A stretch of DNA of 64,000 bases from Polyangiaceae bacterium (GTDB lineage: Bacteria; Myxococcota_A; Polyangia; Polyangiales; Polyangiaceae), in the NCBI GenBank assembly GCA_019637265.1, contig JAHBVY010000001.1, forward strand, positions 372,001-436,000, written 5' to 3'. Made by a program: the position numbers and the translations under genes. The notes below the pieces were generated by a model that was given only the letters and a program-made list of their open reading frames with translations, was not told the origin of the DNA and made no database searches. Within the stretch, counting starts at the first letter, position 1, and every line of letters starts with the position of its first letter. This document shows, piece by piece, positions 8,383 to 18,218 of the stretch.

Positions 8383-10964
8383 GGTTTCAAGTCAGCGCCG
8401 CTGACGGCTGCGCTCGGGGGGCTCAGCGCGCCTCCAATGACGCCGCGGCGCCAGTGGAGCAGCGCGGCGAAGCCCAGCGCGTAGATGCACGCCGCGCACA
8501 CCATCACCGCGTTGAAGCCCAAGCTCATGCTCAGCACCACGGTGGCGATGGAGCCGACCACGGTGGCCGAGCCGTTCACCGCCCAGGCCCAGGGCACCAG
8601 GCTCCGGCTCTCGCGCTGCATCGAGCTGATCCCGAAGGCGAAGGGCACCCCCAGCAGCACCGCGATCGGCAGCGTGGCGAGCCCGGCGACGATCACCCGC
8701 ACCGCGGTGACGTGCCCAATGAAGGTCGCCACCAGGCGATCCCCCAGCAAGAGCCACAGCCCCACGTAGAGCGCCACACCCAAGGGGACCAGCCACGGGC
8801 GCGGCGCGCCGCGCTCGATCCAGCGCCCCGACAGCGCGCTGCCCACCCCCGTGAAGATGAGCAGCGCGAACAGCGTGACCACGATGGAGTAGAGCGGCGG
8901 GCCGAGCAGCAACGTGAGCTTCTGCATCAAGGCGACCTCGATGGCGATGAAGCCCACGCCGATGCTCGCGAAGTACACCAAGAGGCCCGCCTTGCTCCGC
9001 GGCCTCACGTTCGATGCACGGTCGCTCGAAGTACCTGCGCCCGATGCGTCCACGTCGCCACCCTGCGCGGCGCGCCGCCGCAGCACCCACAGCGGCAGCA
9101 CGATCAAGAGCGCGGCGAGCACCGTCGAGGCGGCGAGCTGCGTCAGGAGGAACGCCGGGTTGCCCTGGGACACCTTGGTGGGCTCGCGCAGGAACTTGGC
9201 GGACTCGAGCGGCTTGCTCCAACGATTGAAGTTGAAAAAGTAGGGTCTATCGTCGCGGGTGGGGGAAATATCACGCGGGAATGAGTCGACGAAGGCCTGT
9301 TTGTTCGGGCTACTGACGAACTCCGCGACCGGGTTGTCGAGCGGCTCTCCCGGGAGCACCACGCGGGTGATGCCGTGCGCCTGGGCGAAGCGGCCCAGCT
9401 CCTTGACCTGCGCGTCGGTGAAGCCGTCCGGCTTGATCAACACCGCGGTCAGCGAGTCCGGCGTGGAGAGCGCGGCGACGCGCCCCTCGAGCGCCCCGTC
9501 ACCGCGCTCGCCCAGGGCGTGGCTCAGGTTGTTGAGCAGGCGCAGCGTCTCCATCTCGGCGGCCATGCGCGTCACCTGCAAGATGCCGCCTGGCTTCAGC
9601 CGATCGAGCATCTGCCCGAAGGCCTCCACGGTGTAGAGGTAGTTCTCCGCCAGCACGTAGGCCCCGGACGTGAGCGACGTCCAGGTGTCGATGCCGGTCA
9701 TCTGCACCAGGTCGTAGCGCGCCTGCTCGCGCATCAGGGCGGTGCGCCCCTCGTCATTGACGATCTCGATGTTCGGATCTTCGGTGATGCCACGGGAGAA
9801 TTCGGGCACCACCTTGTAGTGGACGTCGAGCACCCCCGCGTTGAGCTCCACCGCCTTGATGCGTGAGGCGCCGTGGATCTTGGCGGCCCACACGTCATTG
9901 CCTCCCCCCATACCGATGACGAACACCTCAGGAGACGTCCCTTGGAGGAGGTTCACTGACGCGGCGTAGAGCGTGCGGCGTAAAACGGCAAACCCCCGAG
10001 GATCATTGGTGAAGTCGCTGACGATGGTGCCGGCGTCGCCGTCCTGGAGCACGAACTTCTGCTGCGGCAGCGGCATGAACAGCGCCGCGGTGCCGCGACA
10101 GAACATGAAGCGCCACTTTACCGGCATGGGTAGTACGTCGATGCGACTGTTGGCGCTCCAGCGCGAGTATTCGTTCGACTTGGCGAAGTTGGCGCGCACC
10201 CGATCGGTCAGATCGAGGTACGACTTGCCCGGCACCGGCAGCCAGCGGTCGAGCTTGGGGAGCAGCGCCAAGCAGGCGACGCCGAGCACCAGCGCGGCGC
10301 CGAGGCTCACCCGCCGACGATCGCGCGGGGCGGCGATGGGCAAGGCGAAGAGCCCCAGCAGCACGACCACCAGGAAGGTGCCGCCCGCGCCGACCAGCCA
10401 CAAGAGCCCGGGCACCGCGACGCAGCCGAGGCCGGCGCCGAGCAAATCGGCTGCGTAAACCCGGCTGACCACTTGGGAGTGCGCGCTGAGCAAGAGGCCC
10501 ACCGTGGCGCCGCCGACGAAGAACGGCGCCGCCGCCACCAGGTTGAAGACCGAGAAGCGGAGCGCCTCGGCGACGCTCGTGAAGTTCAGGGTGTCAGGGA
10601 CGCTGAAGGTCAGCAGGAAGGCCCAGGTGAGCACCAAGGACACCAGGTAGAGCGCGATGCTGCGCCACACGAAGCGCCGCGGATCGCGCGACCAGCGGTG
10701 CTCCAGCACGGCCAAGAGCGAGCCGCTGGCGCCGATGCCGAGCAGGCAGTTCGAGATGACCAGGAAGCCGAAGTGGAAGTGGAGCCTCAGCGCCGAGACG
10801 CGGGTGAGCAGCACCTGGTAAGCGAGCAGCGAGGCGGAGATCAGCGCGATGCTGAGCAGCGCGTAGGTGATCCTGGAGGGGCCCTGTGAGGCCGGGCTCG
10901 AGGAGGGCTGGCTCGAGGAGGGCGGGTGGCTCGACATGGGCTCCAGGCTGCGGCGCGGCAGCAT
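8379..10964 (-). CDS. multi-pass membrane protein with spermidine-synthase-like domain (paralog 1)
   Basis: 861 residues. Order: Ser/Pro-rich start (1-30), about seven hydrophobic segments (32-235), a Rossmann-type domain like spermidine synthase (about 270-540), then further membrane segments to the C-terminus. The SAM-type glycine motif is VIGMGGGND (349-357) followed by an acidic strand end (AVELN), and LKPGGILQVTR (456-466). In true aminopropyltransferases the motifs are GGGDG and a D-x-x-D-P loop; here they are GGGND and MTGIDTWTS (422-430), so the first catalytic Asp is missing. The fold is clear, polyamine synthesis is doubtful. Two paralogs lie nearby (11115-13571, 20617-23178). A downstream ATG at 10937 is an alternative start. 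Confidence 0.8.
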   Translation of the reverse strand: MLPRRSLEPMSSHPPSSSQPSSSPASQGPSRITYALLSIALISASLLAYQVLLTRVSALRLHFHFGFLVISNCLLGIGASGSLLAVLEHRWSRDPRRFVWRSIALYLVSLVLTWAFLLTFSVPDTLNFTSVAEALRFSVFNLVAAAPFFVGGATVGLLLSAHSQVVSRVYAADLLGAGLGCVAVPGLLWLVGAGGTFLVVVLLGLFALPIAAPRDRRRVSLGAALVLGVACLALLPKLDRWLPVPGKSYLDLTDRVRANFAKSNEYSRWSANSRIDVLPMPVKWRFMFCRGTAALFMPLPQQKFVLQDGDAGTIVSDFTNDPRGFAVLRRTLYAASVNLLQGTSPEVFVIGMGGGNDVWAAKIHGASRIKAVELNAGVLDVHYKVVPEFSRGITEDPNIEIVNDEGRTALMREQARYDLVQMTGIDTWTSLTSGAYVLAENYLYTVEAFGQMLDRLKPGGILQVTRMAAEMETLRLLNNLSHALGERGDGALEGRVAALSTPDSLTAVLIKPDGFTDAQVKELGRFAQAHGITRVVLPGEPLDNPVAEFVSSPNKQAFVDSFPRDISPTRDDRPYFFNFNRWSKPLESAKFLREPTKVSQGNPAFLLTQLAASTVLAALLIVLPLWVLRRRAAQGGDVDASGAGTSSDRASNVRPRSKAGLLVYFASIGVGFIAIEVALMQKLTLLLGPPLYSIVVTLFALLIFTGVGSALSGRWIERGAPRPWLVPLGVALYVGLWLLLGDRLVATFIGHVTAVRVIVAGLATLPIAVLLGVPFAFGISSMQRESRSLVPWAWAVNGSATVVGSIATVVLSMSLGFNAVMVCAACIYALGFAALLHWRRGVIGGALSPPSAAVSGADLKP

Positions 10965-11114
10965 GCCCCGGTGGGCGACACCAGAGCAAGCCAGGCCGCG
11001 CGCGGGCTCAGCCCTCGCGGGCTGCGCTGAGGGACCCGCGCAATTGACCGCTCACAGCTCGGGGGAGGATGGTAGACAGCGCATTCGAAATCCATCAGCG
11101 CTGGCCCCCCGCCC

Positions 11115-13571
11115 GTGAGCTCTCCCCCCACCGCACCCCCCGCGCTCGGCCCCGCCTTGGCCGTGCTGTCCGCTGCGCTGCTCGCGGCGGAGCTCACGTT
11201 GACGCGGCTGTTGTCGGTGGTGCTGTGGTACCACTTCGCGTTCTTCGCCATCAGCGTGGCCTTGTTCGGGCTCTCCGCTGCGGCCCTGGTGGTGCATTTC
11301 GTGGGCGCGCGGATCCGCGCGGAGCGGGTGGGGTACTGGCTGGCGTTCGGTGCGCTGGGCGTCGCCTTGGGCCTCGTCCTGGTGGATCTCGCGTTTTGCA
11401 ACGTGGCCCCTGACTGGTTCGCGGGTGGCTTCACCGCGCTCACGGGCAAGCTCGTCGGGCTGTTCTTGCTCTCGGCGCTGCCGTTCTTCGCGGGCGGCTT
11501 CAGCGTGTCGCTGGCGCTCACGACGTACGCTCGGGAGGCGCCGCGGCTCTACGCTTGGGATCTCTTCGGCGCGGCGCTCGGCGCGCTCGGGACCATCGCG
11601 CTGCTCGACCTGATGGGGGCGCCGCGGGGGCTCGCGGTGCTCGCGGGGGTGGCGGCGCTCTCCGGCGTCGGCTTCTTGATGCCCGCGCGTGAGGTCACGG
11701 GGACGGCCGCCGCGCGGCCTCGCACGGCGTTCGCGCGGGTCGCGTGCTTCGTGATCGGCGCGGCGAGCGTCGGGCTGGGCGCACACGGCGGGCGGCCGCT
11801 GTCGCTGGAGATCGCCAAGGGCATCGATCTATCCCAGTCGCCGCCGGAGTTCATGAAGTGGAACGCCTTCTCCCTGGTCACCGTGTTGCCCTACACGGGC
11901 TTCAAGGGGTGGGGGCTCGCGCCGCGTTATCAAGGCCCGATCGCCGAGCAGAAGACGCTGGTCATCGACATGAACGCGATGACGCCGCTCGTGCGCTTCC
12001 AGGGCAACTACGGGGACGTGGCCTTCGTGACCCACGACTTGTCCGCCTTCGTCTACCGGGTTCGACCCGAGAGCGGCCGCGCCCTCGTGATCGGCGCGGG
12101 CGGAGGGAAGGACGTGCTGGCGGCGCTCGCCTCGGGCAGCCCGCACGTCACCGCCGTGGAGGTGAACCCCATCATCGTGCGCGACGTGATGCGCGGCCCC
12201 TTCAAAGACTACGTGGGCGATCTGTACGGGCGCCCGGACGTCACCGCGGTGGTGGAGGATGGCCGCTCCTTCGCGCGGCGCACGAGTGAGCGCTACGGCG
12301 TGGTGCACCTGTCGATGGTGGACACCTCCGCCGCCAGCGCCGCGGGCGCCTACGCCCTGACGGAGAACGCGCTCTACACGAAGGAGGCGTTCAGCGACTT
12401 CCTTGCGGCGCTCGAGCCGAACGGCATCCTCAGCGTCTCGAGCGTCAGTTTGCCTGACTTATGGGTGGGGCCGCGCCTGGTCGCCATCGCGCGGGCGGCG
12501 CTGGCGGAGCGCGCGTCGCCTGTGCCGCTCGAGCAGCAGCTGATGGTGCTGGAGACGCCGTGGCTCGGGGTGAATGAGGCGCGTATGTACAACGTGCTGA
12601 TCGCGCCTCAAGGCTTCGAGGCGGCGGCGGTGGAGCGCGCGATCGAGCACGCTGGAGCGCTCGGCTTCTCCATCGCCTGGGCGCCGGGTGATCGCGCGGT
12701 GGCGGGCACGCCGGAGCGCGCGCTGATCCAGCGTATCATCAAGGAACCTGACGATAGGGCGCTCGCGCAGCAGCTCGCTGCGCTGCCGCTCGACGTCACC
12801 GCGACCACTGACGACAGGCCCTTCTTCTTCTATCAGAACCGCCTGGCGCACCTGCCGCTGGCGCTGTTCGCCAAGACGCCGGGCCACCTGTTCGGCAATG
12901 GCCTGGTGCTGCTCGCGAAGATCGTGGTGGCGGCCGTCGTCTGCGTGTTGGTGTTGCTCGCGCTGCCGCTCTTGTTCGGGGGGCGCGACCGGAGTCATGA
13001 CCGTGGCAGCGCGGCGCTCGACTTGGGGTTCGCCGGCTGCCTCGGCTTCGGCTTCATGTTCGTCGAGCTGGGGCTCCTGCACCGCTTGAGCCCGCACTTG
13101 GGCGACCCCACCGCGGCGCTCGGGGTGGTGCTGGTGGCCATCTTGCTCGGCTGTGCGCTCGGCAGTCACCTGCTGGCGGGGCGTGGTGAGGTCGCGGTGA
13201 AGCGCGCGCTGCTGGGCTTGGTGGTGGTGGCTTGCCTCGCCGCTTGGGCGCTCCCCACGCTCACTTGGATCACCCGTGGCCTGGCGCCGCTGCCGCGCAG
13301 CTTCGCGGTGGGGGCCTTGGTGCTCATCCTGGGGGTGCTGCTCGGCGTCCCATTACCCGCAGCGCTCGCGCGCATCTCCCGCCGCGCGCCGTCGCGGGTG
13401 GCCTGGTTCTGGGCGGTCAACGGCGGCACCAGCGTGCTGGCGTCGATCGTCGCCACCTTGCTGGCGCTTCACTTCGGCGCGACCGCCACCGTGCTCACGG
13501 GGGCCGCGGTGTACGCCCTGGCTTGCGGCATCGGGCGCTGGGTGCTGCGGGGCGACCCCAGTATCGCCTGA
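11115..13571 (+). CDS. multi-pass membrane protein with spermidine-synthase-like domain (paralog 2)
   Basis: 818 residues with the same plan as its divergent neighbour: N-terminal membrane segments (12-225), a soluble Rossmann domain (about 245-575) and about six C-terminal membrane segments (595-810). Glycine motif VIGAGGGKD at 325-333, AVEVNP at 347-352, an acidic EDGR at 381-384, and HLSMVDTSAAS (398-408) where spermidine synthases have a D-x-x-D-P loop. The retained Asp is in VDT; the first is replaced by Ser. GTG start at 11115; no strong Shine-Dalgarno. Its stop lies inside the first unit of an 18-bp tandem array. Probably a membrane-bound small-molecule transferase or a substrate-binding protein; activity unknown. 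Confidence 0.8.
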   Translation: MSSPPTAPPALGPALAVLSAALLAAELTLTRLLSVVLWYHFAFFAISVALFGLSAAALVVHFVGARIRAERVGYWLAFGALGVALGLVLVDLAFCNVAPDWFAGGFTALTGKLVGLFLLSALPFFAGGFSVSLALTTYAREAPRLYAWDLFGAALGALGTIALLDLMGAPRGLAVLAGVAALSGVGFLMPAREVTGTAAARPRTAFARVACFVIGAASVGLGAHGGRPLSLEIAKGIDLSQSPPEFMKWNAFSLVTVLPYTGFKGWGLAPRYQGPIAEQKTLVIDMNAMTPLVRFQGNYGDVAFVTHDLSAFVYRVRPESGRALVIGAGGGKDVLAALASGSPHVTAVEVNPIIVRDVMRGPFKDYVGDLYGRPDVTAVVEDGRSFARRTSERYGVVHLSMVDTSAASAAGAYALTENALYTKEAFSDFLAALEPNGILSVSSVSLPDLWVGPRLVAIARAALAERASPVPLEQQLMVLETPWLGVNEARMYNVLIAPQGFEAAAVERAIEHAGALGFSIAWAPGDRAVAGTPERALIQRIIKEPDDRALAQQLAALPLDVTATTDDRPFFFYQNRLAHLPLALFAKTPGHLFGNGLVLLAKIVVAAVVCVLVLLALPLLFGGRDRSHDRGSAALDLGFAGCLGFGFMFVELGLLHRLSPHLGDPTAALGVVLVAILLGCALGSHLLAGRGEVAVKRALLGLVVVACLAAWALPTLTWITRGLAPLPRSFAVGALVLILGVLLGVPLPAALARISRRAPSRVAWFWAVNGGTSVLASIVATLLALHFGATATVLTGAAVYALACGIGRWVLRGDPSIA

Positions 13572-13650
13572 AGCTGCGGTGTCGCCTGAAGCTGCGGTGT
13601 CGCCTGAAGCCGCAGTATCGCCCGAAGCCGCGGTGTCGCTTGACGACACC
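13561..13650. repeat. 18-bp tandem repeat at gene end
   Basis: Four clear units of the type GTGTCGCCTGAAGCTGCG at 13561, 13579, 13597 and 13615, then a decayed fifth unit. The first unit contains the stop codon of the upstream membrane protein, and each later unit repeats TGA in the same frame, so read-through would not extend the protein. Minus-strand reading gives a repetitive DTAASG peptide, which I regard as spurious. Confidence 0.85.
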
Positions 13651-14004
13651 CGTGTCGCCTGACGATGCCAGCGTCGCGTGAGGGTACCTGTCGTTTCGGG
13701 GTGGGGGTTGGACGGCACCGCGGCGGGTGGTGCTCAGAGCAAGCGCTGGGCTCGCCGGGATTTTCCGTATGGGTTGGCGGGAGCCGTACGGAAATGTTGG
13801 AACTGCCCGGTCTGAGTCGCGAGGGTTGGCTGCGCCCCATTTCAGCGATTCGGCCGCTGTGCCGAATTTCTGACGTGGGGCTAACTTTTCCCCATGGGTT
13901 TAGGGCCAGGGGCGCCCGGGGAGCCAATGCGAGGGGGCCGATGGAAGGTGCTTCAAAGTCGTGAGGGAGGGGTGCTAGCGTGCCGGGGCGGAGGATATTT
14001 GTTC
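13572..14004. other. intergenic region, repeat-bearing
   Basis: No gene seen. Holds the rest of the 18-bp array, one copy of the dispersed C-tract element (13703-13722), a run of lower GC than the neighbourhood, and a good Shine-Dalgarno (GAGGA at 13991-13995) for the small lipoprotein. A short inverted pair, CCGTAT/ATACGG-like (TTTCCGTATGG near 13763 and CCGTACGGAAAT near 13785), could be a regulator site. Confidence 0.5.
13703..13722 (-). repeat. dispersed C-tract element, copy a
   Basis: GGGGGTTGGACGGCACCGCG on the plus strand; the same core recurs at 49297, 56838 and 63001 (opposite strand), so it is one element in both orientations. Confidence 0.8.
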
Positions 14005-14373
14005 ATGATTCGTTGGAATACTTTGTCGGTAGCGGTGCTGATTGTCGCGGGGAGCCTCCTCGCGTGTAAGAAGAGCCCGAAGGGTGGAGAGGCGCGGCCA
14101 GCCGTGGGGAGCTGCGACATGCGCAGCGGGGCCGCGAGCGGGGGTAGCTCGATTTGTATCGATTTTCACAAGGAGCCGAACGCGAAGGTGCGAGAGATCT
14201 GCTCGCCGTCGAGCGGCTACATCCTCTCCACCACCCCGTGTAACCGCGCGGGCTCCCTCGGAGGCTGTGCATCAGAAAACCTGACTAACTGGTACTACCC
14301 TTCGACGCGTCACTCCAAGCCGGACGACGTGGAGAAGGAGTGCGGCAGCGGCAAGGACCTGGTGCGTCCCTAA
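14005..14373 (+). CDS. small putative lipoprotein
   Basis: 122 residues from the ATG at 14005, preceded by GAGGA at 13991-13995 with 9-base spacing. The N-terminus MIRWNTLSVAVLIVAGSLLAC is a textbook lipoprotein signal with lipobox LLAC, followed by KKSPKGGE, so a surface or periplasmic lipoprotein is well supported. The mature part has six further cysteines (in SCDM, ICID, EICSPS, TPCN, GGCA, KECG), which suggests disulfides. No known domain recognised. It stands alone between convergent neighbours. Confidence 0.75.
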   Translation: MIRWNTLSVAVLIVAGSLLACKKSPKGGEARPAVGSCDMRSGAASGGSSICIDFHKEPNAKVREICSPSSGYILSTTPCNRAGSLGGCASENLTNWYYPSTRHSKPDDVEKECGSGKDLVRP

Positions 14374-14410
14374 CGAGCTTCGAGCGCTCTTCGTGAAGGG
14401 GCGACTACCC

Positions 14411-14432
14411 GTCCAACCCCCCCAAAAGAAAA
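14411..14432 (+). repeat. dispersed C-tract element, copy e
   Basis: GTCCAA followed by seven C and an A-rich run. It sits 37 bp after the small lipoprotein stop and just before the convergent gene's stop at 14466. Confidence 0.7.
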
Positions 14433-14465
14433 CGGGCGGGGCTCTGGGGTGACCTCGAGCGAGGC

Positions 14466-16229
14466 TCAGTAGAGCGGGGGGCGCGGCAGGGTCAGGCGCT
14501 CACCTTCGGGGGGGAGGGTGAGCGCGCGGAGGGCGCCTGAGCCGTCGACGTAGAGCGGCGCGAAGCGCGCGCCGCTCAAATCCTCGCGGAAACGAAACAG
14601 CAGCCGCCGGTAGCCGTGCTCGGCGTGCTCCTCCACGGTGACCTCGAAGTCAGGTAAAGTGACTTGGTCGCCCTTCCGCAGCGGGGCGTCGATGGAGCGA
14701 AACAGGAAGGGCGCCGGGTCGCTCAGCATGGTGCCGCGCGGCGTGCTGAGCCGGAGCGTGCGCGCGTCCACGCGCTCCACCACCACCGCCTCCGGGCTGC
14801 TCGTGAGCAGCCACACCGAGCGCGGCAGCGCGTGCCCCTTGGCGGCTCGGGCGTAGCCCAGCGAGCTCAGGCTGAGATCGTAAGCGTTCATGACGAGGAG
14901 GGTGTCCGCGCCGCTCGGGATGCTGGCGCCTTGCATGGCCTGTTCGAGGTGCGCGCGGGAGCTGGCGACGCCGCGGCTGATTTGCCAGGTGGCAAAGGGC
15001 GCGAGCCCGAGGTGCAGCAGGGCGGTGAGGCCGATCAGCGGCGCGAGCAGGGCGCGCCGGAGCACGCCGCCGGCTCGAAACGCGCGCGCTGCCTCGAAGC
15101 CAGCGAGGCCGATCAGCGCGGCGCCTGCGAGGCTCGCCACGCCGAGCAGCCGCGTGGCGGGCAGGGTGGCGACCAGCGGCACCAGGCTGAGGCCGAGGCC
15201 CAGCGCGAGGCTCAGCGCGAGGCGCCTGGTCTGCCCGAAGCGGAGCATGGTGGCGCCCGCGAGCACCACGGCGGCGCCGAGCGCGAGCACCGTGAGCAAG
15301 CTGGGCCAGAAGCGGAGCACCAGCGCGCCGTGCACCAGCTCGCTCGGGACCAGCAGCAGCTCGGTCATGAACAGCGCGGGCCAGCGCGCGATCAGCGCGA
15401 CGCCGAACAAGAGCGGGGACGACGCGAGGTTGACGTAGGCGCTCGAGCCCACCGCGCCGTAACCCGCGAGCCCATGGACGCCCAAGTAGAGCAGCGTGGG
15501 CGCGCCCCACAGCCCCAGCACTTGGAGGCGCACGGAGCGCGCCCCGGCGCTGAGGCCGATGACAGGCAGCGCGAGCGCCACCGCCCCGAGCGCGTACTCA
15601 CCGCTCGCGAGCGCCAGGCTCACCAAGCCGAGCACCCGCGCTGCGCCCAAGCGACTGGGAGCTTTGAGGTAGTCGCTGGTGCGCGCCAGCGCGAGGGCGC
15701 CGAACACGCCGCACATCAGCGCGGTGCGGTGCGCGAGCCAACCGGCAGGTGACACGTGGGCTGGGTCGACCGCGAACAGCAGCGTGGCGAGGGCGGCCGC
15801 GGGCAGCGGCAGCAGGCGCCGGTACCAAGCGCTCGCCGCCCAGATCAGCGCCGCGAGCCACAGGAAGGACACCCAGTGGCGCGCGAGCGGAGACAGCCGA
15901 AGGGCGTGATCGAGGGCGATGGAAGCGCTCGCTAGCGGGCGCAGCGCGCTCAGCTCGAGCTCGGGGTGTGACCACCAGGGCAGCACGCCCTGGGTGATCA
16001 GCGCCGCGCGCTCCTCGTCAGTTCGACTGAACGAATAGAGATCGAGCGCCGAGCGCTCCGCGGGGTAGTCGCCGCGCAGCATCGCCGCTTGGAGGTGGTC
16101 GTCGGTGTAGAGGCCGGAGCCGAGGCTCGCGGCGTTGAGCCACCACGCCAGCGCCACCGAGAGCACGACCAGCGCCGCGAACAGCCGCGCGCTGGTCAGC
16201 CAGGCGAAGCGAGGGTCGGGGCGAGGCAT
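14466..16229 (-). CDS. GT-C-like membrane glycosyltransferase (PMT/TMTC type)
   Basis: 587 residues. N-terminal membrane anchor (about 14-34), then an extracytoplasmic loop with the acidic pair in YTDDHLQ (41-47), as in GT-C enzymes where this Asp is catalytic. Further on SALRPLASASIALDHAL is like the RPL...H motif of TMTC/PMT relatives. About ten more hydrophobic helices to ~410 are followed by a ~170-residue soluble C-terminal domain, probably periplasmic. Such enzymes take sugars from polyprenyl-phosphate donors, which fits the isoprenoid genes nearby. Acceptor and sugar cannot be predicted. Divergent from the next membrane protein. Confidence 0.7.
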   Translation of the reverse strand: MPRPDPRFAWLTSARLFAALVVLSVALAWWLNAASLGSGLYTDDHLQAAMLRGDYPAERSALDLYSFSRTDEERAALITQGVLPWWSHPELELSALRPLASASIALDHALRLSPLARHWVSFLWLAALIWAASAWYRRLLPLPAAALATLLFAVDPAHVSPAGWLAHRTALMCGVFGALALARTSDYLKAPSRLGAARVLGLVSLALASGEYALGAVALALPVIGLSAGARSVRLQVLGLWGAPTLLYLGVHGLAGYGAVGSSAYVNLASSPLLFGVALIARWPALFMTELLLVPSELVHGALVLRFWPSLLTVLALGAAVVLAGATMLRFGQTRRLALSLALGLGLSLVPLVATLPATRLLGVASLAGAALIGLAGFEAARAFRAGGVLRRALLAPLIGLTALLHLGLAPFATWQISRGVASSRAHLEQAMQGASIPSGADTLLVMNAYDLSLSSLGYARAAKGHALPRSVWLLTSSPEAVVVERVDARTLRLSTPRGTMLSDPAPFLFRSIDAPLRKGDQVTLPDFEVTVEEHAEHGYRRLLFRFREDLSGARFAPLYVDGSGALRALTLPPEGERLTLPRPPLY

Positions 16230-16301
16230 GGTGTGGGGTGAGGCGCTCGGTTCTTCACACCGAGGTTAGCCCGCCGTGGCGGGCATTTGGTATACGCGAG
16301 C

Positions 16302-18206
16302 GTGGTGAGTGCTGGAGCGCCTACGAGTCACCGCGCCTTCTGGGTGGCGTTCGCGGTGGTGGTTTGCGCGCACCTCTTGCTGCTCGGCTACTTCGCGCCG
16401 CCCAGCGTGATGTTCTCGAAGCAGCCGGTGCTCACCATCGACTACGCGCTCCACGTCTACCAGGTGGATCGCGCGGCGATCGCGTTCGGCGAGCACCGGG
16501 CGCTGTGGGGCTGGGACCCGCTGATGCTCGCCGGGCAGCCCGCCGGGGTGGTGGAGGACCTCACCAGTAAGGGGACCGAACTGTTCGTGATCGGGCTCGG
16601 CGCGCTGGGGGTGCACCGCGGCTTCGGGTTCAACCTGTTCATCTTGCTCGTCCACCTCGGCCTGCCGGTCTCCGCCTGGCTCACCGGCAGGCTGCTCCGG
16701 CTCGGGCGCTGGCCCACGCTGACGCTCCACGCGCTGTGGGTGCTGCTCTGGTTCTTCGACTCGTTCATGCACTGGTCGTGGTGGATCGGCATGATCAGCT
16801 GGTCCTTCGCGAGCTATGGCTCGGTGCTCTTGGTGGCGCTGCTCTACCGCACGCTGGAGGAGCCGAGCCTGACGCGCTTTGTCTGGCTCACCCTGCTCGC
16901 GGCGGCGCTCGCGCTGATCCACCCGTTCGTGGTGCTCACCTTGGCGGCGCCCAGCGTCGCGCTCTACGTTCGCGCGGCGCGCGCGGGGCTGCCCCCCAAG
17001 GCGCACGCGGGGCTCGCTTTGGCGGCGCTCATCGCCGCCAGCACCTGCCTCGTGTGGATCGGCCCGTTCCTCAGGTTCAAGCACTACGTCGGCGACGTCG
17101 ACACCTTCTTCAACGCCACCTTCTCCTTCCTCTTCTTCGACACCTTCGATCTGCTGCGCGACGGACGGCAGACGGGCGGCCCCGTGCGCACCCTCACGCG
17201 CACGGTGTGCTTCGTGGCGGCCGCGGTGCTGCTGGTGCGTTGGCATCGCGCGGCGGATCGTCGTGCGCTCGGCCTCTCCGTCTTGATCGGCTCGGCGGTG
17301 ATCTTGGCCTATGGCTCGGCTTACTTGTGGCTCGGGCGCCAGACTCAGCCCTACCGCCACATCGGCCCGGCGATGCTCGCCGCCGCGGTGCCCGCCGCGG
17401 TGCTGCTGTGCGAGGTGCTCTCACCGCGCGCCATCAAGAGCTACCCGAAGGGCGCGCAGGTGGCGCTGCTCCTGCTCGCCGTGGCGGCGCTGCCGCGCCT
17501 CGCGCGCACCGCGCTCCACTACATCCCGGACGCGCTGCCGCGCCAGGTGGAGCGCTCCAAGCTCGATTTCCTCAGCTCGCCCTTGGTGGGCCTGAACGAG
17601 CCCAAGCCTTACCCCATGCGTCACCACGGCGCGCTGCCGCAGCAGCAGGCGATGCGGGAGTGGCTGGGGCAGCACCACCAGCAAGGCGGGCGCGTGGTGG
17701 TGAACGACTGGGTGCTCGGCGAGTACCTCGCCGCGGCGGCGCGGGTGCCCATCTTGGGGGGCATCGTCGAGCGCCCGCTGCCGCACACCGACGCCCACCT
17801 GTTCCGCAGGGAACCTGACGGGCGCCTGCCGCGGGCGGAGCTCGCGCTGTACTTCGAGGACTACGCCGTGGAGTACGTCGTGCTCGCGGGTGGGCACCTC
17901 CCGCTCGATCACGAGCGTGAGCTGTTGAGCCCGGTCGCCGTGGTGGAGGGCTACCGCGTGTACCGGGTGCGGCAGCCCTCGAGCTACTTCGCCGAGGGCA
18001 GCGGGCGGGTGACCGTGCAGGCCATGAACCGCATCGAGCTCGCAGACGTGACAGGGTCGTCCGTCGTGTTGCGCTTCCACTACTTGGAGACGCTCCGCTG
18101 CCGTCCGGATTGCGAGGTGAAGCGTGAGCCGGCGCCCCGGAGCCGCGTCGGGTTCCTGCGGGTGGACAACCCCCCGCCGCGCTTCGAGATCTACAACGGC
18201 TACTGA
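16302..18206 (+). CDS. multi-pass membrane protein, GT-C glycosyltransferase-like
   Basis: About 634 residues. The first membrane segment (about 10-32) is followed by an extracytoplasmic loop with TIDYALHVYQVDR, the position and type of the GT-C catalytic Asp. About ten more hydrophobic segments run to residue ~400; the last ~230 residues form a soluble domain with a conserved-looking GRVVVNDWVLGEYLA region. Possible starts are TTG 16287, GTG 16302 and GTG 16305; I chose 16302, directly after a TATACG hexamer, because no start has a good ribosome site. Similar large membrane proteins occur in many myxobacteria-type genomes; the substrate is unknown. Paired divergently with the GT-C gene at 14466. 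Confidence 0.65.
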   Translation: MVSAGAPTSHRAFWVAFAVVVCAHLLLLGYFAPPSVMFSKQPVLTIDYALHVYQVDRAAIAFGEHRALWGWDPLMLAGQPAGVVEDLTSKGTELFVIGLGALGVHRGFGFNLFILLVHLGLPVSAWLTGRLLRLGRWPTLTLHALWVLLWFFDSFMHWSWWIGMISWSFASYGSVLLVALLYRTLEEPSLTRFVWLTLLAAALALIHPFVVLTLAAPSVALYVRAARAGLPPKAHAGLALAALIAASTCLVWIGPFLRFKHYVGDVDTFFNATFSFLFFDTFDLLRDGRQTGGPVRTLTRTVCFVAAAVLLVRWHRAADRRALGLSVLIGSAVILAYGSAYLWLGRQTQPYRHIGPAMLAAAVPAAVLLCEVLSPRAIKSYPKGAQVALLLLAVAALPRLARTALHYIPDALPRQVERSKLDFLSSPLVGLNEPKPYPMRHHGALPQQQAMREWLGQHHQQGGRVVVNDWVLGEYLAAAARVPILGGIVERPLPHTDAHLFRREPDGRLPRAELALYFEDYAVEYVVLAGGHLPLDHERELLSPVAVVEGYRVYRVRQPSSYFAEGSGRVTVQAMNRIELADVTGSSVVLRFHYLETLRCRPDCEVKREPAPRSRVGFLRVDNPPPRFEIYNGY

Positions 18207-18218
18207 CGGCGCCTCGCC

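Noticed and set aside
8379..13571. True spermidine synthases
   Set aside because: The GGGDG motif and the first Asp of the D-x-x-D-P loop are missing, and the domain sits between membrane segments; only fold similarity is claimed.
13353..13718. Minus-strand protein with DTAASG repeats
   Set aside because: It is only the reverse translation of an 18-bp tandem array and part of the membrane-protein gene.
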